Origin: Karstenula rhodostoma CBS 690.94
Taxonomy: Eukaryota > Ascomycota > Dothideomycetes > Pleosporales > Didymosphaeriaceae
Direction of reading: 5' to 3'
DNA: 64,000 nucleotides
Assembly: GCA_010093485.1 (NCBI GenBank)
Contig: MU001495.1
Span: forward strand, 372,001 to 436,000
Notes under the pieces: model-generated
Told to the model about the DNA's origin: nothing
Seen by the model: only the letters and a program-made list of their open reading frames with translations
Database searches by the model: none
In this document: positions 1 to 11,498 of the stretch, one piece after another
Position numbering within the stretch: the stretch's first letter is position 1
Layout: the number at the start of each line of letters is the position of its first letter
Made by a program: the position numbers and the translations under genes

Positions 1-1415
1 ATGTGCGGATGTAGCCGTTCCAGGTATTAATTGTTGATCGAATGAGATAAGTGGTGCTGCTTCTACAATCGATTCGGCGTTTTTGGAATCGCTGAAGACG
101 GCTGATACACCGTCACGAAGATTGTCGGCAAGTAGGTCGTCGACGAGGACTTGATCCTCATTGAACACACGCAACGTAGTGGAGATCTGGTGGATCACTT
201 GTCGACGACCGACATCGTCTTTGGAATGCATTAGTCTGGGTAAGGATATGATCCAACCATGCAGACTTTCTTTGAGAAGGTCAGAGAGTTTTGAGTCTGT
301 GGAAAGCATCATCCTCAGGTCGCTCTCATTGGTATCGTTTGCATCTCCGCGCCCAGCTATTGTAACCATAGTCTCTACGACCATAGGTACGCAGTCTGCC
401 AAAGAGTTCCGACATTCCTGTATGATTGTTGTGCATAGGCGGAGTAAAGCCTGACGCACCTCCGATCTGTCGTGGTTTCGCAGTTTCAACACGTTCCCAA
501 GGGCAATCTTGATCTGAGAAGCCGTTGCTTGCAGCCATGAGACCGAACGTACGGTTTTGCTGTCGTCTTGTGAAGATTCTGCGGATGATTTTGGAAGATT
601 CTTGGTGGCCTGATCACCCAGTAGACGCAGGAAAAGAATGGAGATGACGTCGAGGCTACGCTCAAGCACGCGAAAGGTTGTGCGGTTTGAGCTATTGGGA
701 GTCAGGACCTTTGTAAGCGAGGATACTATTCTCGGGAGGAAGCTGGCAAGAGCATCTAGATCGTCTATGGCGGCTACCAGTTTTGATGTCGCAGCAACGG
801 CCTGCAACCTGATACCGTTCGAGTTGCCACCAGCGAGGCAGTCCAAAACCACTAGGATCGATTCTCCTAGAGCTGGGATATTGGCCGTTGCAGTAAGCTG
901 TTGCTTTCCCTGTGTACTCTTAGATGACTGGGCAAAGAGCTCTGTTATACATTTCAGGGCCAAGGTTTGTAGCTCTTCCGAGGATCCGGCGACTCCGTTC
1001 TCGGTGGAGGATGGTTTCGCCATGAACGTGAAAAGGATGAGCAGCTGTCCGGACAGCTCGGGTGACAGAGAGCCTCCCCATCCTGTTCGAAGAAGAATCG
1101 AGATACATTGAAGGCAAAGCTCCAGAGCGCGGACAGGTACTGTGCGAGAGATCCTCAGCACCTGGGAAATGGGTACGAAGACATATTCGGCCAGCCTTGA
1201 GTCGACCGCATCAGGCTTGGAGCTCAGCGCTTGGAGAGCGTTGAGCAACTTGGACAAAGCATCGACCAGATCTTTTCTTCCGCTGGGCCTCTGAGCGAGA
1301 GTGGCTGTGGCCTGCAACAGCTCGATGCATGGCTGCTTCAGCTGTGAAGTATTAGTCGAGCTCTGCACATTGCCAGATGTTCTCTTACCTGCGCGAAGAT
1401 GTGCTGGCGCTCCAT
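1..1415 (-). CDS. tti1: TEL2-interacting protein 1 (TTI1), 5' part, cut by window edge
   Basis: HEAT-repeat scaffold of the TTT (Tel2-Tti1-Tti2) co-chaperone complex, which matures PIKK kinases such as TOR, ATM and ATR; in fungi also assigned to the ASTRA complex. Exon 1 is 1415-1389 (MERQHIFAQ). A 47-nt intron with GTAAGA donor and CACAG acceptor occupies 1388-1342. Exon 2 runs open from 1341 to base 1, giving about 456 visible residues with no stop. The N-terminal stretch LKQPCIELLQ, then RLAEYVFVPISQVLR, VPVRALELCLQCIS and LRTGWGGSLSPELSGQLL are hallmark TTI1 segments in alternating amphipathic helices (known family pattern, recalled by eye). The C-terminal half lies outside the window. 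The gene diverges from pds5 with 548 bp between the start codons. No frame breaks seen. Confidence 0.85.
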
Positions 1416-1963
1416 GGTAGTAGAGCTCGGAGTGATTTGATAGATATCCGTCTATCATGTGACGGGACAGGATGGGTTACCGGATGGGGTTTAGAGCGGA
1501 CGTCTCCAGGTGAAGGTGAAGACGGCTGTCCGCATGGTTTGGGCGTTGGTTTGCGGGGGGCGGATATGCGCACGCAGCTTTCACATAGCACGCAACAAGA
1601 TTGCTGCTATATGCTGGATTGACGTGTGCACGAGGACGACCGACATCAACATGCAGTCCGATACGTGAGGTAGCGTGTGCATGGTCGCGGGGTCTTGGCG
1701 ACGCGCGCAGCCTTTCGAAGCTTCGGTACGCGTTGGCCTTAGCGCGTGGTCCAGGTGCATGGTAGAAGGTAGCTCCTCTTGAAAGCTGCCCCCCGTCATC
1801 ACCACACCCACCACCAACACGCGCCCACTCGTAGCCAAACGCGCCCGCGCGTCGCCGCCCCTCACTTCCGCCGCCCGGCACACGCACACGCGTCGCTGCG
1901 GCAATCCATCCAGGACGCTCACAGCTGCTGCGACACGGCGCATCTGCAGCGCAGCCACGCGAC
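1416..1963. promoter_or_regulatory. Shared divergent promoter region of tti1 and pds5
   Basis: A 548-bp gap between the two start codons of head-to-head genes. It holds no convincing coding sequence. The pds5-proximal half is rich in C and A (CACCACACCCACCACCAACA-like runs near 1800-1830), as in many fungal leaders. No TATA box was recognised. Confidence 0.5.
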
Positions 1964-4900
1964 ATGGCTTCACGCAGCCGGCGCAGCGCCGCGCAGGAGG
2001 TGGTCGAGGAAGAGGAGGAGCTCGAGGGCGTCAGGAAGCTCAAGTTCAACCAGACGCTCGTGGGCAAGCCGGGCAAGCAGCTCGGCGTGACTGAACTGCT
2101 GGCCCGGCTCAAGACGTTGTGCGACGAGCTGCGGGACATCGACCAAGAGGACGCCGACACCGAGTCGCTCACGCGCTCTGCGAAGGAATTGGCCAGCCCC
2201 AGCCTCATCCACCACAAGGACGCCGGCGTGCGCGCGTGGACAGCATGCTGCATCGTCGAGATGTTCCGCCTGTTCGCGCCCAACGCACCCTACACAGCCT
2301 CCCAGCTCAAGGTGCCCCTCCCCGCTCCTGCTGAATGTGACCTCGACTGATCCGCTGCAGGACATATTCGCCTTGATCGTCACAAAGATCCTCCCCCTCC
2401 TCGGCAACCCCTCACATCCCTACAACAGCCAGCACATGTACATGCTCAAATCCCTGGCCGAGTTCAAGAGCATCGTCATCGTCACAGATATCCCCGGCTC
2501 CGCCACCCTCACCCAATCCATATTCACCACCTGCTTCGATGTCTTGTCCGGACCATCCAAAGGCTCAAATGGCGAGGAATTGAGCAAGAACGTGGAACAC
2601 AACATGACGGAGATTTTGCGCATCCTCGTCGACGAGAGCGCCACCATCACGACCGAGGTCGTTGATGTCATTGTAGCTCAATTTCTATGGGCTGACCCGC
2701 TGATGCTGGCAGCTTCGAGGGGAAAGAAGAACGTCACCGTGGATGCAAAACAATCTACTCTGCGGCGCAAAGAAGCGCCCCCGGCATACAACATGGCCAA
2801 AAACATTTGCAACATGTATCCGGACAAGATGGCGCGCCTCTTCGGAACCTACTTCGGCTCCATCATAGTCGACTTTACTTCTGGCAACTCCAAGGATGCG
2901 CGCGTCGATGACTCCGACGATGAGGGAGACAAAGGCCCTTCCGAGGATGACATCAACGAAGCGAGCAAGGCCCATCGATTGCTCCGAGAGCTGTGGAGAA
3001 GCGCACCAGGATGTCTAAAGGAGATAGTTCCCCACCTCCAGGATGAGCTGGCCACAGAAAATGTGCAGCTGCGCCAGCTTGCCACCGAAACGATAGGAGA
3101 CATGATCTCTGGAATCGGAGCTGCGGGCCCCCCTCCACTTCCGGACCTTGACCCTGCTGCATACCCCTCGCAGAGCCTCGCATCGCCTTCCTCCGTCCAC
3201 GCCTACAACTACCTCACCACTCCAGCGTCTTTGAACTCGTTCATTCTACACCACTCAGGCGCTTACCACGCGTTCATTACACGGAAGAATGACAAATCAC
3301 CCCTTGTGCGCGCTTCTTGGGCCACGGCAATCGCCCGAATTTTGATGACATCTGCCGGCAACGTGGGCTTGGATCCTGAAGAGGAGCGCACCTTGTTGAA
3401 GCACTTCGCTGATAGTCTCATTGACGGCGACGATCGAGTCCGACTTGCTGCGGTGAAGGCGGTGGAACATTTTGAGTTCAACGACATCGTGCGGAAGCTG
3501 GGAGTCGACGGTGGCGCGTCTCAATCAGGCTCTGTCCTGTCGAATTTGGCCGATCGTGTCAAGGATAGAAAGCCCCCTATTCGAACGGCAGCTATAAGGC
3601 TACTTGCCAAGATTTGGGGAGTGGCGGCCGGCGCCATTGCTGAGGGGAGCGTAACCGTCCCAGATCTACTGGGGCCTATTCCTTCTCGGATCCTGGATGC
3701 CTACTATGTCAGAGACCCTGATCTCACTGTCCAGGTTGAATTGGCAACATACGATTCGCTTCTGCCTCTCAATTTCCCGCCGATCAAACCCAAAGCTGCT
3801 GTGAATGGCGGATCCCAAATGGTCAAGGACAGTCAGCCGAATGGCGAACAGACTTACAGTGAAGCAGACCTCGATAAGATCCGAGCCGAACGACAGCTTG
3901 TTCTGGTGCGTGGATTGGACGAGCGGGCAAAGAAAGTATTCTATGCCAACCAGGGGAACCAGACAGCACATGCCACCTACATGGAGCACTTCTTGAAACT
4001 ATGTGAAGAGTACAACGGTGGTGTCATGGAGGGTTCTGAGAAGGACACCAAAAGGAAATTGGACGGCCTTATTGCGTATTATGCGAAAACGCTGCCGGAC
4101 GCTGCGCGGGCGGCTGATGATCTCACAAAGTTCGCCAAGGCCCACGACCGCCGAAGCTACCAGCTCATTCGGTTCTGCATGGCACCCGAGAGCGACTATC
4201 GGAAGATCTTCAAGTCTGTTGTAAGTAAGCGTCGTGAGTGTATTGAGCCGCACTAACCCTCTTCTAGAAAGAGCTTCGCAAGAGGATCGAGGAGAACCCA
4301 CCCAGCCCTACGCTCTTAGAGACCCTGACACCTCTTCTATACCGGGTCAGCCTGCTTTGTTTCAACAAGAGCCACGTTCCTGCGATCATCGAATTCACTC
4401 GTACGGACAACAAGGGCCTCGCTGCTACAGCCCATGAGGTTCTCAAAGAAATCTCTACACAGCACCCCAAGGTCTTTTCCACACATGTGAAGGAGCTATG
4501 CAAAACCCTCGAGAGCGAGGCACCAACAGAAAGAGCCGCAAATCCACCTGGTGCTGTCGATGATCTCAAGGCCCTGGCTAGCTTTGCGAAGAAGTTCCCC
4601 AAGGAAATACCATTGAATGCTAAGGACGGTCAGAAACTGGTCCGGACTTTGCTCAACTTCAGCTTATACGGAACACCTCCAAAGGCTGCTAAGCACGCTA
4701 TAACCATCCTTATGAACAGCGACAACAGCAAGAGGAGGCACGCAAGGGAGATTCTCCAGAAGAGCATCAAGAACTTCGACTATGAGTGCGACCATTGGTT
4801 GACCAAGCTTGCGGCTCTCAGCCAACTCGTACTTCTCGCACCCGATGAATGCGACGCGGACATCGATGCAGTCTTCACGATCGCAGTCGAAAAAGTGCTG

Positions 4901-6619
4901 CTAAAGCAACATCCTGAGTCCCACGAAGCCGAAGAAGAATGGATGGAGGTTCCAGATGACGACATTACTGCGCGGACCTGGTCTCTCAAGATTCTTGTCA
5001 ACCGTTTACTAGCATATGTGGGCGACGAAGAGCGTACAGATGCCTCCGATCAGGTGCTCAAACTACTCAATCGGCTAGTCAAAGAAAATGGAGAGGCTTC
5101 GAAGAAGAACCTAACACCATTGGCACACCGAAATCGTCAGCGACTGCTGGCGGCAAACTTGCTGCTCAAGCTAGCAACCGTGCGGCGTCTGGATAATCAG
5201 ATCACCCCTGCTGACTTCAACCAACTCGCTCTCGTCACGCATGACAGTTGTTTGCAGGTTCGTAAAGGTTTTGCGCTGAAATTGATGAAGTATCTCGGAC
5301 AAAATCTACTCCCGACACGTTACTACAGCATTCTCTTCATGTTTGCCCACGAGCCAGATGCTGGTCTTCGGAACCTTCTAACAACATGGATCCGCTCCCG
5401 ACGGGCTATATTCACATCTCGCAAGGAGACTGTCCTGGAGACTTCTGTCTTCGCCAGACTGCTCAGTCTGCTCGCTCATCATCCCGACCTGGCGGATGAC
5501 GAGAACTCACTAACGGAGATTGTCAAATACATCTTGTTCTACCTCAAGACGGTTGCGACCGAGGATAACCTCGCACTCATTTACCACATGGCTGGTAGGG
5601 TGAAGACGGTCAAGGACGGCGTCGATCCCTCCGCCGCAAATGATGACAAGCTTTACATAATGTCCGATCTCGCGCAAGCGGCGATACTGTCGTGGGAGGA
5701 GAACAACGGCTGGAGCATGCAAATGTTCCCTGGCAAACAAAAGCTGCCTGCTGGCATCTTCAAGCCGCTTGAAAGCCACGAGCGCGGACAAGAGATTGCA
5801 TCGAAACAGTATATTCCTTCGGACTTTACTGACATTCTCGACCCTCTGGTGCGTAGGACGATTAAGAGCAAAAAGAGGAAGGCCGGTGACGGTGCCGAGA
5901 AGCCACGCAAGAAGGCGAAGGCGGAAAACGGGGTTAAGAAAGAGAGGACCAAATCCGAAAGGCCGATTAAGACACCGCGCAAGAAGAGGAGAGGCGATGG
6001 CAGCGATAACGAAGATCTCGACAGTGCAGCTGCGCCGTCTTCTGGCCCGAGGAGGAAGAGCGGTCGCAAGAGCAATGTGAGTAAGAGTTACGTGGAGGTC
6101 TCAAGTGACGAAGACGATACCAAGGCTGGTGCCGAGCAGGACGAGTCGATGTCTGATATCGAAAGCGAACGGGACGAGGAGGATGTTGCGATGGAAGACA
6201 AAGAAGCAAACTCGCCGGTTGAGTCCGAAGCTGAGGCCGAAGCCGAGCCTGAAGCCGCTGCAGAACAGTCGGAAGCAGAACCAGAGCCTGAGCCTGAAGC
6301 AGAGCCAGAAGCTGAAGCAGAAGCCGAACCAGAACAGGAGCCCGTTCCCGAGCCGGCAAGGAAGACACGAGGACGGCCTGCAAGGAAATCTGATACGCCG
6401 CCCTCGCCTGAAGCTCCGAAACGCAAAGCCACTCGACCAGCAAAAGCAGCTACCCCAGCCAAAACCGCCACGTCCGCAAAAGCCGCTAAGGAAACCCCAG
6501 CGAAGGAAGCCAAGACAACGAAGGCTGTCCCGAAGGGCAAAGCGAAAGAGAAGGCGGTCGTCGAGCCAGTCGCCAACGGTACCGGCATTGTTAGGCGCAG
6601 TGGGCGGACCAAAGGCTGA
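1964..6619 (+). CDS. pds5: Sister chromatid cohesion protein PDS5 (BimD/Spo76 family)
   Basis: HEAT-repeat regulator that binds cohesin on chromatin and supports cohesion, release and acetylation. Three exons: 1964-2311, 2361-4220 and 4268-6619, separated by 49- and 47-nt introns (GTGCCC/CTGCAG and GTAAGT/TTCTAG); phases close to a 1519-residue protein, the usual length of fungal PDS5. The N-terminus (KLKFNQTLVGKPGKQLGVTE, then LARLKTLCDEL) and the following DAGVRAWTACCIVEMFRLFAP-type segment are typical PDS5. The tail from about residue 1310 is disordered: basic clusters (KSKKRKAGDG, RKKAKAENG), an acidic stretch, an E-A-E-P dipeptide-rich run near 6220-6350, an AT-hook-like KTRGRPARK, then Ala/Lys-rich H1-like sequence. 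This tail suggests direct DNA contact (inference). The ATG at 1964 follows the CA-rich leader and starts the conserved block. Confidence 0.93.
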
Positions 6620-7091
6620 GCTGAACGCGTTGGCGCCCCCGTCTTGGGGTTTCTCTATTTACTGTACATTACACTTCTCCTTGGGCTCGCCCACTATATG
6701 ATTGCGGTACACATCAGGCCAAGGTGAACATTTTCTGTATGGCAAGGAGCATGCACTGACGTTTTGCTTTTTCGGATCAATCGGTAGGACGGCGCGTGGC
6801 ATGAGTGAATGAGCGTGTTGTATCTTTCCTACTCCGTCTGTGATACCTTTTCTGTTTGTCTTGCGAGCGTGGGGATATAGATGGGAAGTAAATGTGGATG
6901 GACGTAGGGCAGGGTGGATGGAAAACGTATCTAGTGATTGCCAAATTTGTCTCATGTGTTTGTGCTGTGACTTTTTGCTTGAAAAAAAAGTATAAATGTA
7001 TTAGAGTTCCACGCGTCATTATCCAGGATTACATTGTCCATTCGACAACAGAAACATGCAGCTATGCGTCTCTTGAACAAGCACCCACACT
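6620..7091. other. Intergenic, pds5 3' side
   Basis: 472 bp between the pds5 stop and the transporter relic. Nothing coding seen. A run of eight A at 6982-6989 is followed by TATAAATG, possibly part of the convergent 3' ends. Confidence 0.4.
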
Positions 7092-7420
7092 TCACGGCGC
7101 ATACCGGAACCCCTCCACACCCTCCAGCGTCTTCCCCATCTCATCTGCGAACCGGTTCTGCCGCTTGAAATACACCGACATGCAGATGGTGACGATAGAG
7201 TAGAGAATCTGCATCGCGATGGTCGCCCACATGCCCGGAAGATATTGCTCCACACACACATCATCAGCAACAATCACACCACAATAAAACACATATGGGC
7301 CTACTCACCGGCGCATCTTTCGCCTGGAAAATCGTACTCCCAGCCTTGGCTGTACATGCCGTCACCAACCCTAATGAGCGAAAGCGCGTACGCAAACTAT
7401 CACTCGTCAGCCGGTCAGCA
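7092..7420 (-). pseudogene. 3' relic of an MFS anion:cation (allantoate/nicotinate-type) permease
   Basis: Reading the minus strand, an exon ending IFQAKDAP (to 7309) joins across a 61-nt intron (GTGAGT donor at 7308, TGGAG acceptor at 7248) to QYLPGMWATIAMQILYSIVTI, ending LEGVEGFRYAP and a stop at 7092. This is the last transmembrane helix and tail typical of Dal5/Tna1-like major facilitator permeases (family knowledge). Upstream of about 7420 the frame is lost and no other MFS helices are found within 1 kb, so only the last 80-90 residues of a 450-500-residue protein survive. Interpreted as a truncated pseudogene. A misread of an intact but very divergent gene is unlikely. Confidence 0.6.
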
Positions 7421-8355
7421 CAAAGAGCTGCTCGACTGACGATCGGTCCGAACCCCGGCACCAGCAGCGCCGCCATATAGAAGATGGATGCGCCTTCGTC
7501 TTTGCATCCCCTCATACCGCGTATAGCCTACCTGCTACTCCACGCCCATTTCACACCAGAGGGTGTCTTTTCCGACACCACACCACGCCCCGGTCCTAGA
7601 GCGACAAAGCCCCGTCCAGTCCATCGAATCACACCACCTGTCGAGCGCTACATGCCGTTTGGGTCGTCTTGGCCATGACCTGGCACTCGCATGTTGCCCA
7701 GCTGCCAAGTGCATTCCCCGCACACTGCGCAGGAAAAGTATACCAGGGATCCGGGGTAAGGGAATTCTGGGGTTGGGAGGATGCATAGCCTAGCTTAGAG
7801 CAGGGTTTTTGGGTGAGACGCGCTGACTGGGAGGGTTACCAAGTGTGCAAAGATGAGGGAGTGTGGATAAGCGAGTCGGCGGGGGCGAGTCGACGACCAC
7901 CGCCATCAACGACCGCCAAGCATGTCGATGATGTGGTCGTCTGCGTTACTGAGATAGGGGGATGTACTGGTATGGACCGTTTGTTTGGGCTGGGTGTCCA
8001 TATGGACCTTTTTCTTCTCTTCTTCCCTGGGGAGGTTAAAGCTCAGGAAGCATTCGTGGCATACGGCAGATTCGCAAGTCATATTTTGTTTCGGAGAGGA
8101 TTAACATGCTCACCGTTCGGTCGTCGTCAATATGGATATGGAGTCAGTGAGGAGAAACAGTTACTGTACACAACAACATTAGCTAGAGCTTTCAAATCCG
8201 CCTGGGGACGGCGGCCAATTTGCACGAATTCGCCTGAGGTCAACCATTCTACAGTCTATTTTTCCATGGTCTAAAGAACTAAAATACTTACACTACGATG
8301 CAGGCTACCACAAGAGCCCAAAGAGAAAGGCAGCAAAAACCCGCCCTCCACACAC
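7421..8355. other. Intergenic, nothing recognised
   Basis: About 0.9 kb between the permease relic and the phosphatase stop. Short open frames exist on both strands but none has family-like sequence. The lost 5' part of the permease should lie here; I see no trace of it. Confidence 0.4.
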
Positions 8356-8988
8356 TCACTCCCTCCCTACCACCGCCACCACCCTCATCCTCTCCCTCAG
8401 CGTATCCCGCCTCCCCCGCTCTACCCCACTCATCAAAATCCCCCTATTCCCCTCCCACTCCACATACACCCCCTTCACCCTGTCCCCCTCCACATCATCG
8501 TACACACTGTACCGCCACAACTCCCACAACCTGAGCTGCTCCGCAAACCCACTATTCAGCAAAACCCCAGGCCGCGCAGCCCGAACTTTCGCAAGCGCGG
8601 CTTCGTAGGGCAGATCAAGCGCGCGCATCACATAAGCCGTCACCACCGCCGCGCTCCGCGACTGCCCCTGCACGCAGTGCACCAGCACGTTGGCTTCGTG
8701 CTTTTCCGTTTCCGATGGGCCGGGGGTGCGGGTGAGCGCGGAGGCGATCCAGCGGTACGTCCCTTCGAGGAGACAGACTAGGTCCTCGTAGGGATTGTCT
8801 TCGATGGGGATGTGGAGGTGGTGGATGTGTGACCCGGGGCTGGGTCGGTCGCGGTCGTTGGTCAGGCTGAGGACGTGCGTGATTTTGTGCTGCTGCAGCA
8901 GATTTGGGTCGTTCGGCACTGTGACGTCGGAGATGTATAGATTGGGGATGGGCGTTGCACTGATTGGAGCGGCGCGGAGGGTAGACAT
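8356..8988 (-). CDS. Dual-specificity protein phosphatase (small DSP)
   Basis: Single-exon 210-residue cysteine phosphatase predicted to dephosphorylate Tyr and Ser/Thr, cytosolic or nuclear. The P-loop is VHCVQGQSRSAAVV (CX5R: Cys105, Arg111), followed by AYVMRALDLPYEAALAKV, the helix typical of DSPs. PNLYISD at 15-21 and ITHVLSLTND at 36-45 are the usual first strand and the HVLS motif; Asp64 in IPIEDNPYEDL is the likely general acid. The length fits an atypical single-domain DSP. No signal peptide. The C-terminal 50 residues (Arg/Val/Glu-rich) are lineage-specific. The substrate cannot be told from sequence. The start ATG at 8988 lies seven residues before the conserved core and no earlier ATG fits. 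Confidence 0.9.
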   Translation of the reverse strand: MSTLRAAPISATPIPNLYISDVTVPNDPNLLQQHKITHVLSLTNDRDRPSPGSHIHHLHIPIEDNPYEDLVCLLEGTYRWIASALTRTPGPSETEKHEANVLVHCVQGQSRSAAVVTAYVMRALDLPYEAALAKVRAARPGVLLNSGFAEQLRLWELWRYSVYDDVEGDRVKGVYVEWEGNRGILMSGVERGRRDTLRERMRVVAVVGRE

Positions 8989-9772
8989 GGTGATTGCATT
9001 CCCCGCTGTTCAATCTGCTCAGTGATGGTACGAGGCAGATGCGGCTCGTGGGCTGGTCTGGGGAACGGAGAGTAAAGAACGAGAATTCGGAAGCTGGGTG
9101 TTGCTGCTAACTTTTGGGTGAAACGTTTGTGGCTATGCAGACGAAAGGCACAGCCTCGTCGAGATTAGCCTCTAGTTTACCCTTGGAGTGACGAACTCGA
9201 AATGTGATCCTGAAATAATAGCAGACAGTGTGTCGTGAGCTGCAATATCGTTCGGACTAGTACATTGAAGTAAAAGATGGGTATGTTGGGGGCCAAAATA
9301 CGACTGAAATAATTCCTGGCTGACAGTGGAGGAGCTGTTCTTTTCACTTCGTTGTCCACGCGAAATCAATCCACCGGGAATCCACGTATCGACATTCGGT
9401 GATGAGTATAATCCTTTGGGCTAATTGCGAGTATGATTGCAATTCCTAGAACGCAAAATCAGCACACCGCTCACGGAAGATGCATTCGGAGCCACCTCGA
9501 GCATCCTGGCACCATGAAATTTCGGCATTTTCGATTTCTATTGAAAACCTATCATACACCATGCCAATATGCTGCCAAGACACGGCCCCTGCCCCCACCC
9601 GCAAACAAAAATCATGGTATCCCGAATCCATTCCTATCCCAGCATTTTTGGTTTCGCCAGTAGCCGCCGGAGTGGGAGAAGTGGGTGTGGCGGATCGAAA
9701 AGATGGTGTCGCTACAGCAGAGCGCCGACCAGTATAGAACGTGTAGTTGTGATCGTGTAGAAGATCGGGTGC
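8989..9772. other. Intergenic, phosphatase promoter side
   Basis: 784 bp upstream of the phosphatase and downstream of sec61-beta. No coding sequence or RNA gene recognised. Confidence 0.4.
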
Positions 9773-10551
9773 TTATGCGGAGAACTTGCGCATGACCTTG
9801 GCGATGACTGTGAGGATTTGTCAGAAGCGGAGTGTTTGTTGGGATCAGTGAACGTACCATGGAGAGCGACAACGGAGAAGATGAACACAACGGACAAGGT
9901 CATGACCACGACGGGGTCGACCTTGAGCCCGGGGGACTCGTCGGTGTAGAGCCCTGTACCACGAAGTTAGTCGTTGTCAACGTGGGATGAATCCGCCGAG
10001 GTCATCCATCCTCTGCTCATATCACCATCGTGTGGCCCAAATTCGATCGCACTCAAACATATGTGAGATAGAGAATCCACTTACTCAGCATGGTACTGGA
10101 GCTTCCTCCTGCGCCAGCCGCTCGCGTGCTGCTAGGCCTCTGGTTCGCCGACTTCTCCGCACGGTCTGCAGCCGCCTTCCTTCGCATCACAGTCGCAGGG
10201 CCGCCCGGGGGCTTAGGAGACGAAGGCCGCGCGGTGGTCGAGCCAGCCGCATTGTTGGCGGGGGAGGTCGCTCGTGGCGAAGACTGAGGCGATCTGTCAG
10301 CTTCATACTTGCCAGAAAGCTCGCGAAGTGTGAGCGGGCACGGCGCCAGACGATGGTGGCAGGATCGTCACCTCCATAGACAGCGCGGCGATGGGAGTGA
10401 CTGTACGCAGCCAGCAGAAGGGTAAAAACGTGCTGCTGCTCTCTGCCCAATGCCTTCCTCAGGTGCGCACGCGTCGCCGCGATCGTATGCCCACCAGCTT
10501 CTCGCTTTCCAGGCCCGCCCACAAACGTTCCAGATTCGTATCACTCACCAT
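9773..10551 (-). CDS. sbh1: Sec61 beta subunit (Sbh1), ER translocon
   Basis: Tail-anchored small subunit of the Sec61 protein-conducting channel in the ER. Four exons: 10551-10549 (the ATG alone), 10283-10085, 9953-9858 and 9807-9773; phases close to 110 residues. The protein reads SSPRATSPANNAAG (disordered N-terminus), GGPATVMRRKAAADR, a Ser/Gly linker, LYTDESPGLKVDPVVVM, the single membrane span LSVVFIFSVVALHVIAKV, and RKFSA at the C-terminus, all classic Sec61-beta. The first intron (265 nt) begins immediately after the start codon: ATG|GTGAGT, ending with branch-like GCTGAC and CTCAG. The frame upstream of exon 2 has no other usable ATG, which supports this unusual start. The other introns are 131 nt and 50 nt. 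Confidence 0.92.
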
Positions 10552-11498
10552 GATTGATCCTTGCGTGATTTACCGTCGAAGAAAACTAAACCGAGAGGTG
10601 GGAAGGCGATAGCGGGAGAATTGGCGTGGGTGGAGGTGGTCGTTGGAAGTGCTACAGAGGCCACCTAGAACATTGGAACGCCCGCTGGGGTTGGTCAGGG
10701 TTAGCGCGACCGGGGCTCGCTAATGGGGAAGGAGCCGCACGAACCTGTCACGTGCCGTCTCTCACCCAAGCACTGCAACTAGTTTCGAGCCTAAGCATAA
10801 CTATGCTTCACGCGCGGAGGAATAAAAGCTGACTATGGCAAGCCGTTTTAGCGTGATGTATTCCTGTCATGACATTGCTGGATTTTGCCGCGCCTGAATC
10901 AAGTAAAACACAACCCTCACCCCTCGTGATGACCTACTCAAAGTGAGCATGCAAGCGAGATACTGCCGGTGGTCATGGCAAGCACCTACGACCTGATCAG
11001 CACCATCATAGAAGAGTGCGCAACGGATGCCCCAAAATTGTTTTTCATTACGCCCGTTATTGCCGAGTCCTTTACATAAATAGAATCCCAAAATGTCGTC
11101 CAGAGTCAGAGACGAACCGTCTCCCTGCAACAGAGAGGCTGCCCCTTCCAACCACCCAGATACGATTAGAAAACCAAATCATCCGTCCCGAACTCCCCAC
11201 CAGATCCCAACCCAATAGCAGAACCATCCTGGAGATAGATCCCAACGTTCCAAACACCCCGTGTTGTAGCCCCGTTCACAAAGGTATATTATCTTTGACC
11301 AACCGCAGTCAGATGCAAGTACGCCCATGAAGTGAGACTGAACCCCAGGGTAATTTTTGTTCACCGACCCCCCAAGATACCTGCTCCGCCCAATTTGGAA
11401 GACCGACGCTGTGTGATATGCCCGGGACACCTGAAATGCAGAAACTCCGGATTGTGCATCAAACTCCCGATCTCAAAAATGGTAAGATGTTGTTTGCA
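10552..11498. other. Intergenic between sbh1 promoter and disordered-protein 3' end
   Basis: 947 bp without recognisable genes. It must contain the sbh1 promoter (right after 10551) and the 3' UTR of the next gene. Confidence 0.4.

Noticed and set aside
6088..6612. Minus-strand Ser/Ala-rich open frame over the pds5 tail
   Set aside because: Shadow of the GC-rich Glu/Ala/Lys repeat coding region of pds5; no independent signals.
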